Below are positions 43,270 to 53,602 of a stretch of 64,000 nt of DNA, in pieces (position 1 is the first letter of the stretch; every line of letters begins with the position of its first letter). Under the pieces are notes generated by a model, which saw nothing but the letters and a program-made list of their open reading frames with translations, was not told where the DNA came from and did not search any database. The stretch lies in assembly GCA_037127315.1 (NCBI GenBank), contig JBBBDQ010001027.1:3492501-3556500 (forward strand). The letters run 5' to 3'. The stretch comes from Ascarosepion bandense. Lineage: Eukaryota > Mollusca > Cephalopoda > Sepiida > Sepiidae. The translations under genes and the position numbers were made by a program.

Positions 43270-43750
43270 TTTAAAGACTCCGGAAGAGAGTTTGTCAGGC
43301 GAAAGAAGAAACTATTAAAATAGAACTTACGGTTGTATCTTGCTATTTCAACAGTAAAACGGCGAGACGCGCCAATATAGTAGTAGGCTTAAAACCACGC
43401 GGTTAAAATATTTATCGAAAATATAGAGCAAACCGGTGGGGTAGTAACTGAATCAGAGATGCCAGGTTACGACTGATAACATTACAGATTCTGTTTTGGA
43501 TTTTGTTGAACAATAAAGCCATAGCACAAAACCAGATATGGCAGCAATATTTAATTCTCGGACGAATGAATTCTGGCGAGTAAAATGTCTGATACGCCAT
43601 AGGGAATCAACTTTTTTTAGCAGCAAACCGAGTAGTTGATTCAATATAATCACTGTACTTCATGTCAGTAAAAAACATGAGACCAAGAAAACCTAATGAG
43701 TTGCTCTTCTGGAGGTTAGCATTAGCTATACTGATGGTAGGGAAAGTAGT
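43270..43750 (-). pseudogene. CR1/Jockey-like LINE fragment, decayed
   Basis: The minus strand reads SPEFIRPRIKYCCHIW, LFNKIQNRICNVISRNLASL and LLPHRF, diverged equivalents of KSTIRPCIEYCCHIWS and LDKIQRRICNVIDTDLA. The flanking stretch GCAGCAAACCGAGTAGTTG to CCTAATGAGTT continues the homology toward the N-terminal side. Frames overlap and are broken. Confidence 0.7.
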
Positions 43751-43924
43751 TTTCTACGGAGATTAGAAGATAGAGGTTTCTTTCTTTTTTTTCTTTTTTT
43801 TTTTTTGTAGGGCGGGGGGGACTTAAATTTTACAAGCCCTTTCTTTTCACCAATTTACAACTGATTGGAGATCTGTTTCGAGAGCAGCTTCCAGTTTGAC
43901 TTTAGTAACTATCTGTGTCTCACC

Positions 43925-44050
43925 CAGACACACACACACTCTCTCTCACACACTCTCTCTCTCTCTCACACTCTCTCTCACACTCTCTCTCTCTCTCACA
44001 CTCTCTCTCACACTCTCTCTCTCTCTCTCTCTCTCTCACTATATATATAA
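43925..44050. repeat. (CT)n with CACA interruptions
   Basis: CT blocks interrupted by CACA at roughly regular 18-20 bp steps from about 43931 to 44040. Translated frames are Ser/Leu/His repeats. Confidence 0.95.
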
Positions 44051-44210
44051 ACTTGTTGTTATACACGTTTCGAAAAAATAGTAATAAAAAAGAACGAGCT
44101 AAGCACCAGAACATCAGTCAAAGTACGTAGCCCAAAGAAAATAACCCGAGACGTGTAACCTAAAACAAAAAGTGCTCAATACGCAAGTAGAGCAAACAAA
44201 GTAAATAAGT

Positions 44211-44332
44211 AACCTAGAGAGCCAACGAACCTACCAAGGTTTCACCGAATTGGTTCTTCAGGGAAAGTTTGCCAACTTTCCCTGAAGATCCAATTTGGTG
44301 AAATCTTGGTAGGTTCGTTGGCTCTCTAGGTT
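44211..44332. mobile_element. Foldback element, arms about 59 bp
   Basis: AACCTAGAGAGCCAACGAAC...CAGGGAAAGTT (44211-44269) and its inverse (44274-44332) with about four mismatches and a 4-nt loop. The left flank GTGCTCAATACGCAAGTAGA is shared with that of the 40.0 kb palindrome. It lies between CT microsatellites. Confidence 0.9.
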
Positions 44333-44371
44333 AGCACTCTCTCTGTCTCTCTCTCTCTCTATATATATATA

Positions 44372-44433
44372 TAGGAAAAAACTACTAAAAACTTGTAAGT
44401 TAAAAATGTATTTTGACTGTGTTTATTTATTTC

Positions 44434-44469
<36 letters not shown>

Positions 44470-44532
44470 GAAATAAATAAATACTGTCAAAAAATACATT
44501 TTTAACTTAAAACTTTTAGTAGTTTTTCCTAT
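44372..44532. mobile_element. Foldback element with TA core
   Basis: AGGAAAAAACTACTAAAAAC...ATTTATTTCTATTA and the inverse TAATAGAAATAAATAAATAC...GTAGTTTTTCCT surround a TA run of about 28 bp. The arms are about 65 bp with small indels (for example AAACTTGTAAG versus CTTAAAACTTTT). Confidence 0.85.
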
Positions 44533-44738
44533 ACATATTAAGAAGTATACGTGGATTATCATTATGCTATATATATATATGAGTTGAATATATTGATTAA
44601 AATCCGACATGGTGATAGAAATACATACATAAATAAATACATACATGCATACACTTACATTTAAAATGAACGTCTATTGCTTTATTACACATGACACACA
44701 AATGACCAATGAAATCAAACCCCAATCAACATTCCGGT

Positions 44739-44744
<6 letters not shown>

Positions 44745-44791
<47 letters not shown>
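44745..44791. repeat. (CT)n microsatellite
   Basis: About 47 bp of uninterrupted CT. Confidence 0.95.
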
Positions 44792-44794
<3 letters not shown>

Positions 44795-44884
44795 AGTTTA
44801 AAACTTTTTAAGTTTCTATCTTGTACACAGATCTCCGAAGAAGCTTTAAAAATGACACATTAAGACACATTTTCCTACTTCTTC

Positions 44885-45061
44885 TTTACTTATTCTATCG
44901 CCTGAAGACATCACTCATGGTAGAAACCTAGGTCACTTAATAACTCGTTTGCAAATGGAAAATATTCAAAAGTTCTACAATATAATTGTATTGAACACTT
45001 TTTAATACAAATGTGCACTGGTCTAACCTTATTATGACCAGAAACTCTGTAATTAAACAAT

Positions 45062-45096
<35 letters not shown>
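44885..45096. repeat. Dispersed repeat with CTGAAGA...GAAA core
   Basis: TATCGCCTGAAGACATCACT, CATGGTAGAAACCTAGGTC, AATAACTCGTTTGCAAATGG, then GAATATTC-like and TTGTATTGAACACTTTTTAAT, TTATTATGACCAGAAAC, ending in a TA run. It is the reverse complement of 62465-62640 over about 175 bp, and its left part also matches the right arm of the 46.1-46.3 kb foldback. Between CTGAAGA and GAAA, ATCA...TGGT can form a 4-bp stem with one wobble. Confidence 0.75.
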
Positions 45097-45101
<5 letters not shown>

Positions 45102-45258
45102 CAGCATGTATTGTGGGTATAGAAGAATTCAAAGGAGTATCTATTCGTGTAAAATCCTTTGTAAAATAAAGACGGGAGCTGATGATGGTTAACCTGAAAT
45201 AGGCCATACATCCGATTTACCATAACGTGTTTGCCTTAATTTTTCTTATATATATATA

Positions 45259-45580
45259 TAAATTGAAAGGGGAAATAGCCATTTTCAACATGTCATTTTA
45301 AGACATGCATTGTCAACCCCGTTTAAACAAAGTCTAATAGAGGAAGAAGTTGAGGGATATTGGCTTTTATAAGGTTAAGCTAGAGGAAACTTAGTAGTAA
45401 TTTCTTCTATGGTAGCGGGAGGTATGTGGCTTGACCTATAAAAACCAATATTCCCCAACACCTTCCTTTAATAGTCCAAGCCTCCGCATTAGAATTTTTT
45501 CTCATTCTTTGTTTAAACGGGGTTGACAATGTATGTCTTAAACTGACAGGTTGAAAATAGCTATTTCCCCTCGAAATTTT
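45259..45580. mobile_element. 320-bp foldback (MITE-like) element
   Basis: The left end AATTGAAAGGGGAAATAGCC...GACATGCATTGTCAACCCCG...TTTAAACAAAG is inverted at the right end (TTTGTTTAAACGGGGTTGAC...GAAAATAGCTATTTCCCCTC). The inner parts also pair (GGATATTGGCTTTTATAAGG / CCTATAAAAACCAATATTCC). The whole unit is therefore one imperfect hairpin without coding capacity, flanked by AT-rich DNA. Confidence 0.88.
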
Positions 45581-45754
45581 ATCTAAATTTACAGATAAAT
45601 AGATAAATATCCGGTCTGTAAATTAAATTAATTTACATTGAGCTCTCTATTGAATCAGTTTTAATATTTTAAAGATATTACTAGGATCTTCATGGATTAT
45701 TTACCAACCTTATCCGGGATTATTTACCAATCCTATCTTGGGTTTCTACCGCCG

Positions 45755-45806
<52 letters not shown>
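45755..45806. repeat. (TA)n microsatellite
   Basis: About 50 bp of TA followed by a CT-rich stretch. Confidence 0.95.
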
Positions 45807-45808
<2 letters not shown>

Positions 45809-45884
45809 TCACTTCTTTCTCTTTCTCTCTCGTAACATATTATCTTTTGAGATACTCTATTTCCTTTACCACTCTGCTCTAAGT

Positions 45885-46090
45885 AATCATTCACTTAAGT
45901 GCCATACGTGATACGCGCTTTGGGCGATCATGTCTCTTTAGAGACATGACTGACTGGGCAGAAGATTATCTGGCAGTAGGTTGTCATTGCTGTCTGCAGT
46001 AGTCTGGCTGCCAGCTAAAGCTATAGAACCCAATCTGTTCTATTATTTAACCCATAACTGGACGAAAGAGACGGATTAATACCTTTCCCA
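45885..46090 (-). mobile_element. tRNA-SINE, body without head
   Basis: CACTTAAGTGCCATACGTG, GGGCGATCATGTCTC, GACATGACTGACTGGGCAG, GCTATAGAACCCAATCTG, TTTAACCCATAACTGG and GACGGATTAATACCTTTCCC in minus orientation. It is cut by the foldback element at 46091, so the head is missing. Confidence 0.85.
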
Positions 46091-46317
46091 AAACGAGTTA
46101 TTTCGCTACCTTGGTTTCCACTACGATTGGTTTCTTCAGGCGATTTTTAATAACTAGTTATTAAAAATCGCCTTTTAATTTGTTAATCGATTTTTAATAA
46201 ATAGTTATTAAAAATCACCTTTTAATTTAATAATCGATTTTTGATAAATAGCTATTAAAAATCGCCTGAAGACACCACTCATGGTAGAAACCAAGGTAGC
46301 GAAATAACTCGTTTAGA
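46091..46317. mobile_element. Foldback element with three inner hairpins
   Basis: Outer arms AAACGAGTTATTTCGCTACC...CAGGCGATTTTTAATAAC (left) and GCTATTAAAAATCGCCTGAA...GCGAAATAACTCGTTT (right). Inside are three successive hairpins built on GATTTTTAATAA...TTATTAAAAATC (about 46139-46171, 46189-46216 and 46234-46264). The right arm has CTGAAGA, C, ACCA-CTCA-TGGT, A, GAAA: a perfect 4-bp stem between the two core words. Confidence 0.88.
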
Positions 46318-46521
46318 AATTATATATATATATATATTTAACCATTATAGGTCAGATTTAAATTAGAGCAGTAAATAGTTGTATTGAAAAGTGCTCAATA
46401 CATGTTATGTTTGAAGGACGACTGAAAATCAATATGTAGAGCATTTGGTTATTTAAAAAACAAACCGTCGGACGAAATAGAAAAGGTCAAAACTATGGCA
46501 GCAGAACCGGCTAATATTCCC

Positions 46522-46523
<2 letters not shown>

Positions 46524-46582
<59 letters not shown>

Positions 46583-46597
46583 GAGATAGGAACAGAC

Positions 46598-46658
<61 letters not shown>

Positions 46659-46668
46659 TGAAAAATTG

Positions 46669-46721
<53 letters not shown>

Positions 46722-46732
46722 TGAAAAGACTG

Positions 46733-46782
<50 letters not shown>

Positions 46783-46794
46783 TAACAGACTGAT

Positions 46795-46834
<40 letters not shown>

Positions 46835-46846
46835 GAACAGACTGAT

Positions 46847-46889
<43 letters not shown>

Positions 46890-46900
46890 TGAACATGCTG

Positions 46901-46941
<41 letters not shown>

Positions 46942-46972
46942 CATAGATACATAGATACATAGGAACAGACTG

Positions 46973-47051
<79 letters not shown>
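46524..47051. repeat. Compound TAGA array
   Basis: (TAGA)n blocks with the interruptions TATGAAAAATTGAGA, TATGAAAAGACTGAGA, TAACAGACTGATA, GGAACAGACTGATA and TATGAACATGCTGAGA, plus a short TACATAGA stretch. Confidence 0.95.
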
Positions 47052-47052
<1 letters not shown>

Positions 47053-47069
47053 GGCTTTATTTTAGTGGA

Positions 47070-47390
47070 TTATTTTTCTTTTTCAGCGAAACGTTTATAT
47101 CGCCAATTCGTTGGCAAACTACCGGTGACAAAGACGTAACACTTTCCACCAATCACCCTATTATTTAATTGCCTTATCAGTTTCCGAAGTGCATCGAGGA
47201 AAATATAATTTCGATAGGCGAAAGTGCCAAATTGAAATATGAAATAAACAAATAAATTTGCGTCGTTCACAATTTTGCTCACACGCTCGCAACTGGAGAG
47301 GATTTTATTCGGCGCGATCCAAATGTTCACACATTTGTCTGCGCATGCGTAGAATCGCATAAACGAGAAATATTTTTCATACACAAACAT
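47070..47390 (-). other. Open frame of 106 codons, no recognised domain
   Basis: Unlike most open frames here, this one (MFVYEKYFSFMRFYACADKC...) has ordinary amino-acid composition and includes FAYRNYIFLDALRKLIRQL and GGKCYVFVTGSLPTNW. I recognise no family. It lies alone between a TAGA array and a TA run. It may be chance, part of an exon, or a fragment of an unrecognised mobile element. Confidence 0.2.
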
Positions 47391-47532
47391 TATTTCATCG
47401 TTGCAAATTCACTAGCCAGTATGGTGCGCGCAAACTGAATATTGACAAGGATGAGAGCGGGTGTAATAGCTTTTGCATCTTCTAGCACATTCACACACTC
47501 TTTTTAACTACCTTGGCGTAACTACGCATCTG

Positions 47533-47568
<36 letters not shown>

Positions 47569-47572
<4 letters not shown>

Positions 47573-47846
47573 GTATCGCCCCAAGCAAGGCATTTTACTG
47601 TCACTGTTGTGTAGGGGGTTGCATAGCAGGTAAGTTATAAGAAAGAGTGACAGGTTACAGGGGGTGTCAGAAAGGGGGTAAGAGAAGGATGAGAATACTG
47701 CTGAGAGTGGGGTGGACGAGGAGAAATGTTATGAGGTGTGAGAGTTTGCTGGGGTGTCAGGAAGAGAGTAGGAGAGGGAAGAGAGTACTGATGATAGTGA
47801 GATGATGTAGAAAAGCATGAGAGAGAGGATGTAAGTTAGTGAGATA

Positions 47847-47850
<4 letters not shown>
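47569..47850 (-). mobile_element. CR1/Jockey-like LINE 3' UTR fragment
   Basis: TTGTATCGCCCCAAGCAAGG, TTTTACTGTCACTGTTG and GGGGGTTGCATAGCAGG on the plus strand are the reverse complement of the LINE 3' signature. Upstream UTR words (GGTGTCAGGAAG, GAGAATACTG) are partly duplicated. Bordered by TA runs on both sides. Confidence 0.8.
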
Positions 47851-47885
<35 letters not shown>

Positions 47886-48000
47886 ATATAAAGTCATCCG
47901 CAGACAGATCTGTTTCGCTGTATCACAGCTCATCAGTACGGTTAGACTCCGATTGCTTTTTAACCCAGGATTGGCGTCAGTCGGTGATTCTACCTCTGAG

Positions 48001-48116
48001 CTATGGGCGCTCGGTAGAAGAAGGCAGACTTCTTAGCGTGTATATTATCATTATACCCGCCCAATAGCCAGAGTGCTCTAATTCATTAGTGAATGAGATA
48101 TATATATTTATATATA

Positions 48117-48159
<43 letters not shown>

Positions 48160-48345
48160 TGTTTCTTTAAAAACGACCGAGAAGGTTTTCTTCTTAATAT
48201 TTTGATTTAATTTTTTCAGTATTCTTACAGATGAGAGATGTTTGTAAAAACGTTTTCTGAAATTGTTCATTGTATTATCAATATAAACTTTAGTAACTCT
48301 TGAATTTTTTACTAATGAGATTATTTTTAAGGAAGTATTTGTCAA
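48001..48345 (-). other. Open frame with a faint GIY-YIG-like stretch
   Basis: The minus frame contains KVYIDNTMNNFRKRFYKHL, which vaguely resembles the YIG...T...F..R...H pattern of Penelope-type or related GIY-YIG nucleases, and continues into KKLNQN. It is interrupted by a GT microsatellite that translates as histidine-threonine. No other motif of the family is present. Weak call. Confidence 0.2.
48119..48158. repeat. (GT)n microsatellite
   Basis: About 40 bp of GT. Confidence 0.95.
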
Positions 48346-48370
48346 TTAATTTAAGAAATTTATAACCCAT

Positions 48371-48680
48371 GTGCGTTGTGGTACAGTGGATACCGGCTCG
48401 GAACGAGAAACCAGGGAGCTGGGTTCGAATTCCAGTTGGATCCATTGTATTCACTTACGCGCAAATACCCTTGGGAAAGGTATTAATCCGTCTCTTCCTT
48501 CCAGTTATGGGTTAAATAATAGGACAGATTGGGTTCTATAGCCTTGGTCGGCAACCAGTCTACCGCAGAAATCAATGGCAACCTACTGCGGGATAATCTT
48601 CTGCCCAGTCAGTCATGTTTCTTTCGAGACATGATCGCCCAAGCGTGTATCACGTATGGCACTTAACTAACTGACTGATA
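48371..48680 (+). mobile_element. tRNA-derived SINE, complete reference copy
   Basis: Begins GTGCGTTGTGGTACAGTGGA. TGGTACAGTGG (48379-48389) fits the A box exactly, and GGTTCGAATTCC (48422-48433) is a B box with one extra T. The body runs GGGAAAGGTATTAATCCGTC, GGGTTAAATAATAGGACAG, GGGTTCTATAGCCTTGG, CGGCAACCAGTCTACCGCAG, GGCAACCTACTGCGGGATAA, GAGACATGATCGCCCAAGCG, and ends GTATCACGTATGGCACTTAA-CTAACTGACTGA. About 310 bp. Transcription by RNA polymerase III and mobilisation by a LINE are expected from the class. The tail is neither poly-A nor an obvious LINE 3' end, so the partner LINE is unclear. Confidence 0.9.
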
Positions 48681-49261
48681 CCCCATTTTTAGTATCAACG
48701 AATTGATTAAATGGAGGATTGTACCGTATGTTTTTTCTGTTTGCATTTTTCTTTCTTGAACAACTATATTCTTTCACAAGAACTATATCGTAAATTGTTT
48801 TATGTTTTTTTTAAATATTTCTTTGCTAGAAGAGTGTAAATTTATGCAACGTTCAACCGATGATGGAATATGTTTGATGATATATAGTGGGTGATTAGAC
48901 ACAGGGTTTATATAAATTGGGTTCGCATTGTTTTTCATGTAAGGTTGAAAATTATTTGAACGTTACGTCTTAGAAGTTAATTTGTTTTATATTGAAATTA
49001 AGGTTAAGGGGTTACATAAGATTAAAAGATTTAAAAACTCTGCGAATTAATTTTTTACGTTTATTAATTTCCTAAGTTTTTTATTTTATTTTAATTAGAT
49101 TTTAAATTTAATTTTAATTTATTTAATTGTAATTTTTTATTTTAATTTTGATTTAATTTATTTTATTTTCTTTCCAATTTATTATTTTAGGTCCAATGAA
49201 TTTATATCTTCGTGTTATTTTTAATATCTTTATTCTACGTTTTATGAATATTTTTTTAAAT
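48681..49261. other. Unassigned AT-rich sequence
   Basis: Strongly AT-rich (TTAATTTAATTTAATT-type words at 49080-49190), no gene recognised. Confidence 0.45.
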
Positions 49262-50330
49262 TGTTTCACCCCAAGCAAGGTATTCAACTACCACCACTGC
49301 GCAGGGTGTTACATAGGGGAAGGTGAAGAGAAAGAGTGGTTAGATATAGGATATGTCAGAAGGAGTGTGATAGACGGGTAAGCATGTAGATGGGAAGAGT
49401 GTTTGAAAGACTGGATGCGAGTTAGTGTGTTAGGAGATGTCTATTAACCTTACATTTAAACTCCTGGAGATTGTAGCTGTCGGAGAAGCAATCATGTGGA
49501 AGGGAATTCCACAGGCGGGAAGTGCGAGAAAAGAAACTGTTGGAGTAGAAGTTGCGGTTGCATTTTATCGGTTTCACTGTAAAAGGGTGGGATCTAGTTG
49601 CTAATCTAGTATCTCGTGCAAATTCAAATCTAGGGGGCAGCAGTGATCTAAGTTCATCGGAGCAGAAGCCGTGAAAGTATTTATAGAAGAGGCACAGGGA
49701 GGCCACGTCACGCCGATGAGAGAGTGACTGCAGCAGGTCTGCCAAGTCGGTATCGATCATATTACAGATTCTCCGTTGTATTTTGTCAAGAACCCCGAGG
49801 AGAATAGCAGGGGCACCCGACCGGATGTGGCAGCAGTATTCAATACACGGGCGGATGGTAGATTTATATATGTGCAGAACAGATTCAGACGGGAAAAACT
49901 TCCGGGCCCTGCACAGAGAACCGACTTTCATAGCAGCGGATTTAGCAATGGATTCGATATAGTCATTCCACTTGAAGTCCGCTGATAGTGTGAGGCCAAG
50001 GAGGCGTAGTGTTTTACTCTCTGGGAGGCAAGACTGTTCCATGCTAATGGGAGGTATTGAGATTGTCTATGATGGTTAATTGATAGCAGCTTCGTTTTGG
50101 AAGCATTAAAATTTACGAGCCGTTTCTTACCCAGTCCACTACGGATTGGAGGTCCTTTTCAAGCTCGGCAGCGAGGTTCGCTTTGTCGCCCACAATTTTT
50201 GATCAAGGAGAGAGTAAACTGTGGTGTCATCGGCGTACATGCCTACTTGGGCTCTTATGGCATCAGAGAGATCATTAATGTAGATCAGAAAGAGCGTAGG
50301 ACCTGTGTGTGTGATTTCATAATTTTTTAA
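49262..50330 (-). pseudogene. CR1/Jockey-like LINE: RT core end, C-terminal region and 3' UTR
   Basis: The minus frame 50139-50339 has GPTLFLIYINDLSDAI and VGMYADDTTVYS, the RT catalytic YADD box (codons at about 50223-50238). After a frameshift near 50100, frame 49422-50042 gives 206 codons: ESKTLRLLGLTLSADFKWN, IYKSTIRPCIEYCCHIRSG, LDKIQRRICNMIDTDLADL, LFYKYFHGFCSDEL, TRLATRSHPFTVKPIKCN, SRLWNSLPHDCF and LQEFKCKVNRHLL then stop. The 3' UTR ends at about 49262 with the GCAAGG/CCCCAA signature. It is the best reference here for this LINE's C-terminus, but it lacks the endonuclease and most RT motifs (5'-truncated) and is frameshifted. Confidence 0.88.
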
Positions 50331-51043
50331 AAATGCCAAAAGATTTAACTTGAAATGCTGTAACCGATGTCTATATCTATCTGCAATTTACTTCCGGTCA
50401 AAATTTAAAATTTCTCTCTCTTCGCCGTTTCCATTGGCACTCCTCTTTCTTCCCTTTCTGCATTTTCTCATTTTTCTTTATTTTTCGCTTCACTTTATAT
50501 TTCTTCCATATTTTTCCTTTTCTCTTTTCTTTTCCTTTTCTTTATAAGCGTATAATTTTAAAAAATGCTAAAAGATTTGAGCTCAAACACTGTAACCGAT
50601 GTCAATATCTGTCTGTAATTCACTTCCGGTCAAAATTTAAAATTTCTCTCTCTTAGCCGTTTCCATTGGCTTTTTCTTCTCAATATTTTCTCACTTATTT
50701 TCTTTTTTTACTTTCTATTTCTTCTGTATCTTTCCGTTTGATCTTTCTTTTCTTTTTCTTGATTTCTCATCTTATTTTATGTTCTTTTATTCCCTCTTTC
50801 TTTCCCTTTTTTTAATATCTTTTTACCTCATACGAAAAAAAATTAAAAATAAAAGTGTTGTTATTAAATTTTTTAAAATAAAACGTTTATTCCTATCATT
50901 TTTAATTACCTGATAAGACATTGTTCTTTCAATGTCGAAACGAAACGAATTTTGTAGTAGTTTGTAGCTTGCACATATTCTAACGTAATGATTAATAACA
51001 TATATATAAGTGTGGGTGGTGGTTGAAATAAAGCCATTGAATA
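50331..51043. other. Unassigned sequence with a 250-bp direct duplication
   Basis: TAATTTTTTAAAAATGCCAAAAG, GTAACCGATGTCTATATC, TTTACTTCCGGTCAAAATTT and CTCTTCGCCGTTTCCATTGG at 50318-50435 recur, somewhat diverged, at 50546-50668. Pyrimidine-rich stretches follow each copy. No gene recognised. Confidence 0.6.
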
Positions 51044-51266
51044 TGTTGTGTCGTGGTTCGTACCATGTGACATCCGGTCGCCCGGATGTATAAAAGACAA
51101 TGTGCGCTTAGCACGGGGAGGGTTGTCATTATCACAAACTTCGGGAAGTAACACCTACTACTGCGAGAGAATGTAAATATTGTATATACATCTTAGTTGT
51201 ACCTCTCTGTTAATAAAGTAGTTTATCTACATTTTTCGGTGTATGTCTTCATTCCACGATACAACA
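51044..51266 (+). mobile_element. Solo LTR, 223 bp
   Basis: Starts TGTTGTGTCGTGG and ends CCACGATACAACA, giving TG...CA ends that form a 13-bp terminal inverted repeat with one mismatch. Inside are a hairpin ACATCCGG-TCGC-CCGGATGT directly before GTATAAAAG (TATA-like), and TTAATAAAG (polyadenylation-like) 3' of it, so U3, R and U5 are in the right order. Flanks are GAATA and AAATA, a 5-bp target duplication with one mismatch. No internal element is attached, as expected for a solo LTR left by recombination. Unlike the 35.4 kb LTR it has no internal tandem units. Confidence 0.8.
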
Positions 51267-51715
51267 AAATAAAATAAAGATAATTAATTAAAAATAAAAG
51301 TAAAAAGATTTATTTTCCTTTGATGCAAGTTAAAGATAAACGATAAAGAAACCGGAAGAAGGTTCTGGTCACATGACCCTACTTATAGAAAGGACAGAAA
51401 CCTTGTTGTCATCCCCTTAGGTTCAAGATGTCAACCACGTAGTAAACAGCAATTCTACTGGGGAATGTTAGTTTCCCCTGTCCACGCACTACTGAACACT
51501 TTCCACATCCAACTGAGAGTGTTCGGGAGTATTTTCAACAACTCTACTCATGAAGTACAGATTTGACTATACCAACTCAGAGCGAGGCTGACATTCTCAG
51601 TTTTATTGTATTTTAATCTACCTTTGCCGGTTGTTTGTTTTTATTTTTATTTTTATTTTTATTTTTATTTTCCTTTTATTTTAGCTTAATTATTGCATTA
51701 GATCTTTGGTGGCCT
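51267..51715. other. Unassigned sequence
   Basis: (ATTTT)n-like run at about 51638-51675. No gene recognised. Confidence 0.4.
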
Positions 51716-51845
51716 AGATCGAAAGCAATACACTGCGCCTCCTCGGCCTCGCTCTCTCAGTCGACTTCAAGTAGAACGTCTACATTGAATCAATAGTTAA
51801 ATCTACTGATAGGAAGGTTGTGCCACTGTGTCGGGCCAGGAAGGA
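51716..51845 (+). pseudogene. Short CR1/Jockey-like LINE fragment
   Basis: The plus strand reads ESNTLRLLGLALSVDFK, stop, NVYIESIVKSTDRKVVPLC, equal to the ESKTLRLLGLTLSADFKWN...YIESIAKS segment of the copy at 49.4-50.0 kb. About 125 bp, cut off on both sides; the homopyrimidine tract begins right after CGGGCCAGG. Confidence 0.75.
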
Positions 51846-52870
51846 AAAAAGAATGGGTGAAAGTGAAAAGAAAAAAAGGTGGCAATGAAATCTTTTCCTT
51901 TTCCTTTTCTTTTCCAATTCACTTTCATATTTTTTCTCTTCACTCTCACCTTTTCCTTCTTTTCTCTCTTCATTCCAACCTTTTTTCTCTTCACTTTCAC
52001 CCATTCCTTTTTTTCATCTTTTCTTTCTTTTTTTCTCTTCACTCTCAATTTTTCCTTTTTTTTTCTTCACTTTCACCCTATCTTTTTTCACTTTCATCTT
52101 TTTATTCTTTTTTCTTTTCACTTTCATCTTTTTCTTCATTTTGTTTTCACTTTCATCGTTTCCTTTTTTTCTCTTCACTCTCACCTTTTCTTTCTTTTTT
52201 CTTTTCATTCCCCCCTTTTTCTCTTCACTTTTGCCCTTTTTTCTTCACTTTAATTCATTCTTCTTTTTCCTTTTCACTCTGAAATTTTCCCTCTTTTTTC
52301 TCTTCACGTTCACTCTTTCTTTTTTTCTTCACTTTCATCGTTTCCTTTTTTTCTCTTCACTCTCACCTTTTCTTTCTTTTTTCTTTTCATTCCCGCCTTT
52401 TTCTCTTCACTTTTGCCCTTTTTTCTTCACTTTAATTTATTCTTCTTTTTTCTTTTCACTCTGAAATTTTCCCTCTTTTTTCTCTTCACGTTCACTCTTT
52501 CTTTTTTTCTTCACTTTCATCGTTTCCTTTTTTTCTCTTCACTCTCACCTTTTCTTTCTTTTTTCTTTTCATTCCCGCCTTTTTCTCTTCACTTTTGCCC
52601 TTTTTTCTTCACTTTAATTTATTCTTCTTTTTTCTTTTCACTCAGAAATTTTCCCTCTTTTTTCTCTTCACGTTCACTCTTTCTTTTTTCTTCACTTTCA
52701 TCGTTTCCTTTTTTTCTCTTCACTCTCACCTTTTCTTTCTTTTTTCTTTCCGTTCCCACCTTTTTCTATTCACTTTAATTTTTTCTTCTTTTTTCTCTTC
52801 ACGTTCACTCTTTCTTTTTTTCTTCACTTTCATCGTTTCCTTTTATTTTCTCCTCACTTTTAATTTTTTT
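51846..52870. repeat. Homopyrimidine tract with 182-bp higher-order units
   Basis: Nearly all C and T from about 51895. CACTTTCATCG recurs at about 52148, 52330, 52512, 52693 and 52825, steps of 182, 182, 181 and 132 bp. Units share CTCACCTTTTCTTTCTTTT, CACTTTTGCCCTTTTTTC and CACGTTCACTCTTTC. Phe/Ser/Leu frames over it (for example 52141-52464) are low complexity. It is the mirror of the homopurine tracts at 12.5-24.6 kb. Confidence 0.92.
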
Positions 52871-52944
52871 AATATAATAAAGTCGACCACTGTTTATCTA
52901 TCGACAAAACCATGAAACACGACCAATATTTGTCCAGGTAAATT

Positions 52945-52945
52945 A

Positions 52946-52980
<35 letters not shown>
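52945..52980. repeat. (TAA)n microsatellite, insertion target
   Basis: TAA repeats about eleven times and ends ...TAATAATAATACT at 52980, directly before the R4/Dong-like element. The same 13 bases occur at 55972-55984 after the element. Confidence 0.95.
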
Positions 52981-53602
52981 GGCTGAAGACCCTCATACAA
53001 ATCTTAACGAAATAATATATGCATCAGCAACAGCAGCAACAAAAAAATTAAATATTAAAATAAAAACAAGGCAGTCTCGTAGACGTGAAGTTCCACCTTG
53101 GAAAAGAAAAATAGAAAAAGAAATAGAACAACTTAGAAGTGAATTATAAATATTGGATGAACTGAGTAGACGAATAAATGTAAGAACTAGGAAAAGCAGA
53201 AGAGCCGTAAAAAAATATAACATCAAGAATGAAAATGACGTCTTATCAAATAAAGAAAAAATAAAGCAAAAAATCCAACTGAAGGCTCAAAGAATAAGAC
53301 GCTATGAAAAAAGAGCAAGATTTTACAGAGAAAACAAGATTTTTCAGACTGATACAAAGAGATTTTACAGGGAAATAGGTAAAAAAAGAATTGAAGTGAC
53401 AGTACCCCCCAGAATGGAAGAAGTCACACAGTTCTGGGAAAAGATATGGGCTTGCCCTAAAGAACTTAGCAAGGAAGTACATTGGATTACGCAAGAGACA
53501 GAACGAATGAAAAATAAACCCGAACAGACATGGTCTGGAATTACAGAAGATGATGTTAAATATGCACTAAAAAAACACACAATTGGAAATTCCCAGGCAT
53601 AG
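52981..53602 (+). pseudogene. R4/Dong-like LINE protein, N-terminal part (broken)
   Basis: Frame 2 reads EDPHTNLNEIIYASA, PPWKRKIEKEIEQLRSEL, an in-frame TAA at 53147-53149, then DELSRRINVRTRKSRRAVKK, RFYREIGKKRIEVTVPP, FWEKIWACPKEL and WSGITEDDVKYALKKH. The PPWKRRIE...LR block and FW..IW block are typical of the region before RT in these LINEs. After KKH the frame changes: the expected continuation NWKFPGIDKIPNFWLYYL is in frame 1, so a one-base gain (or two-base loss) lies near 53570-53580. One stop plus one frameshift make this copy non-functional. Confidence 0.85.

Noticed and set aside
50906..51154. 82-codon minus frame at 50.9-51.15 kb as a gene
   Set aside because: It overlaps a solo LTR with clear terminal repeats and regulatory signals.
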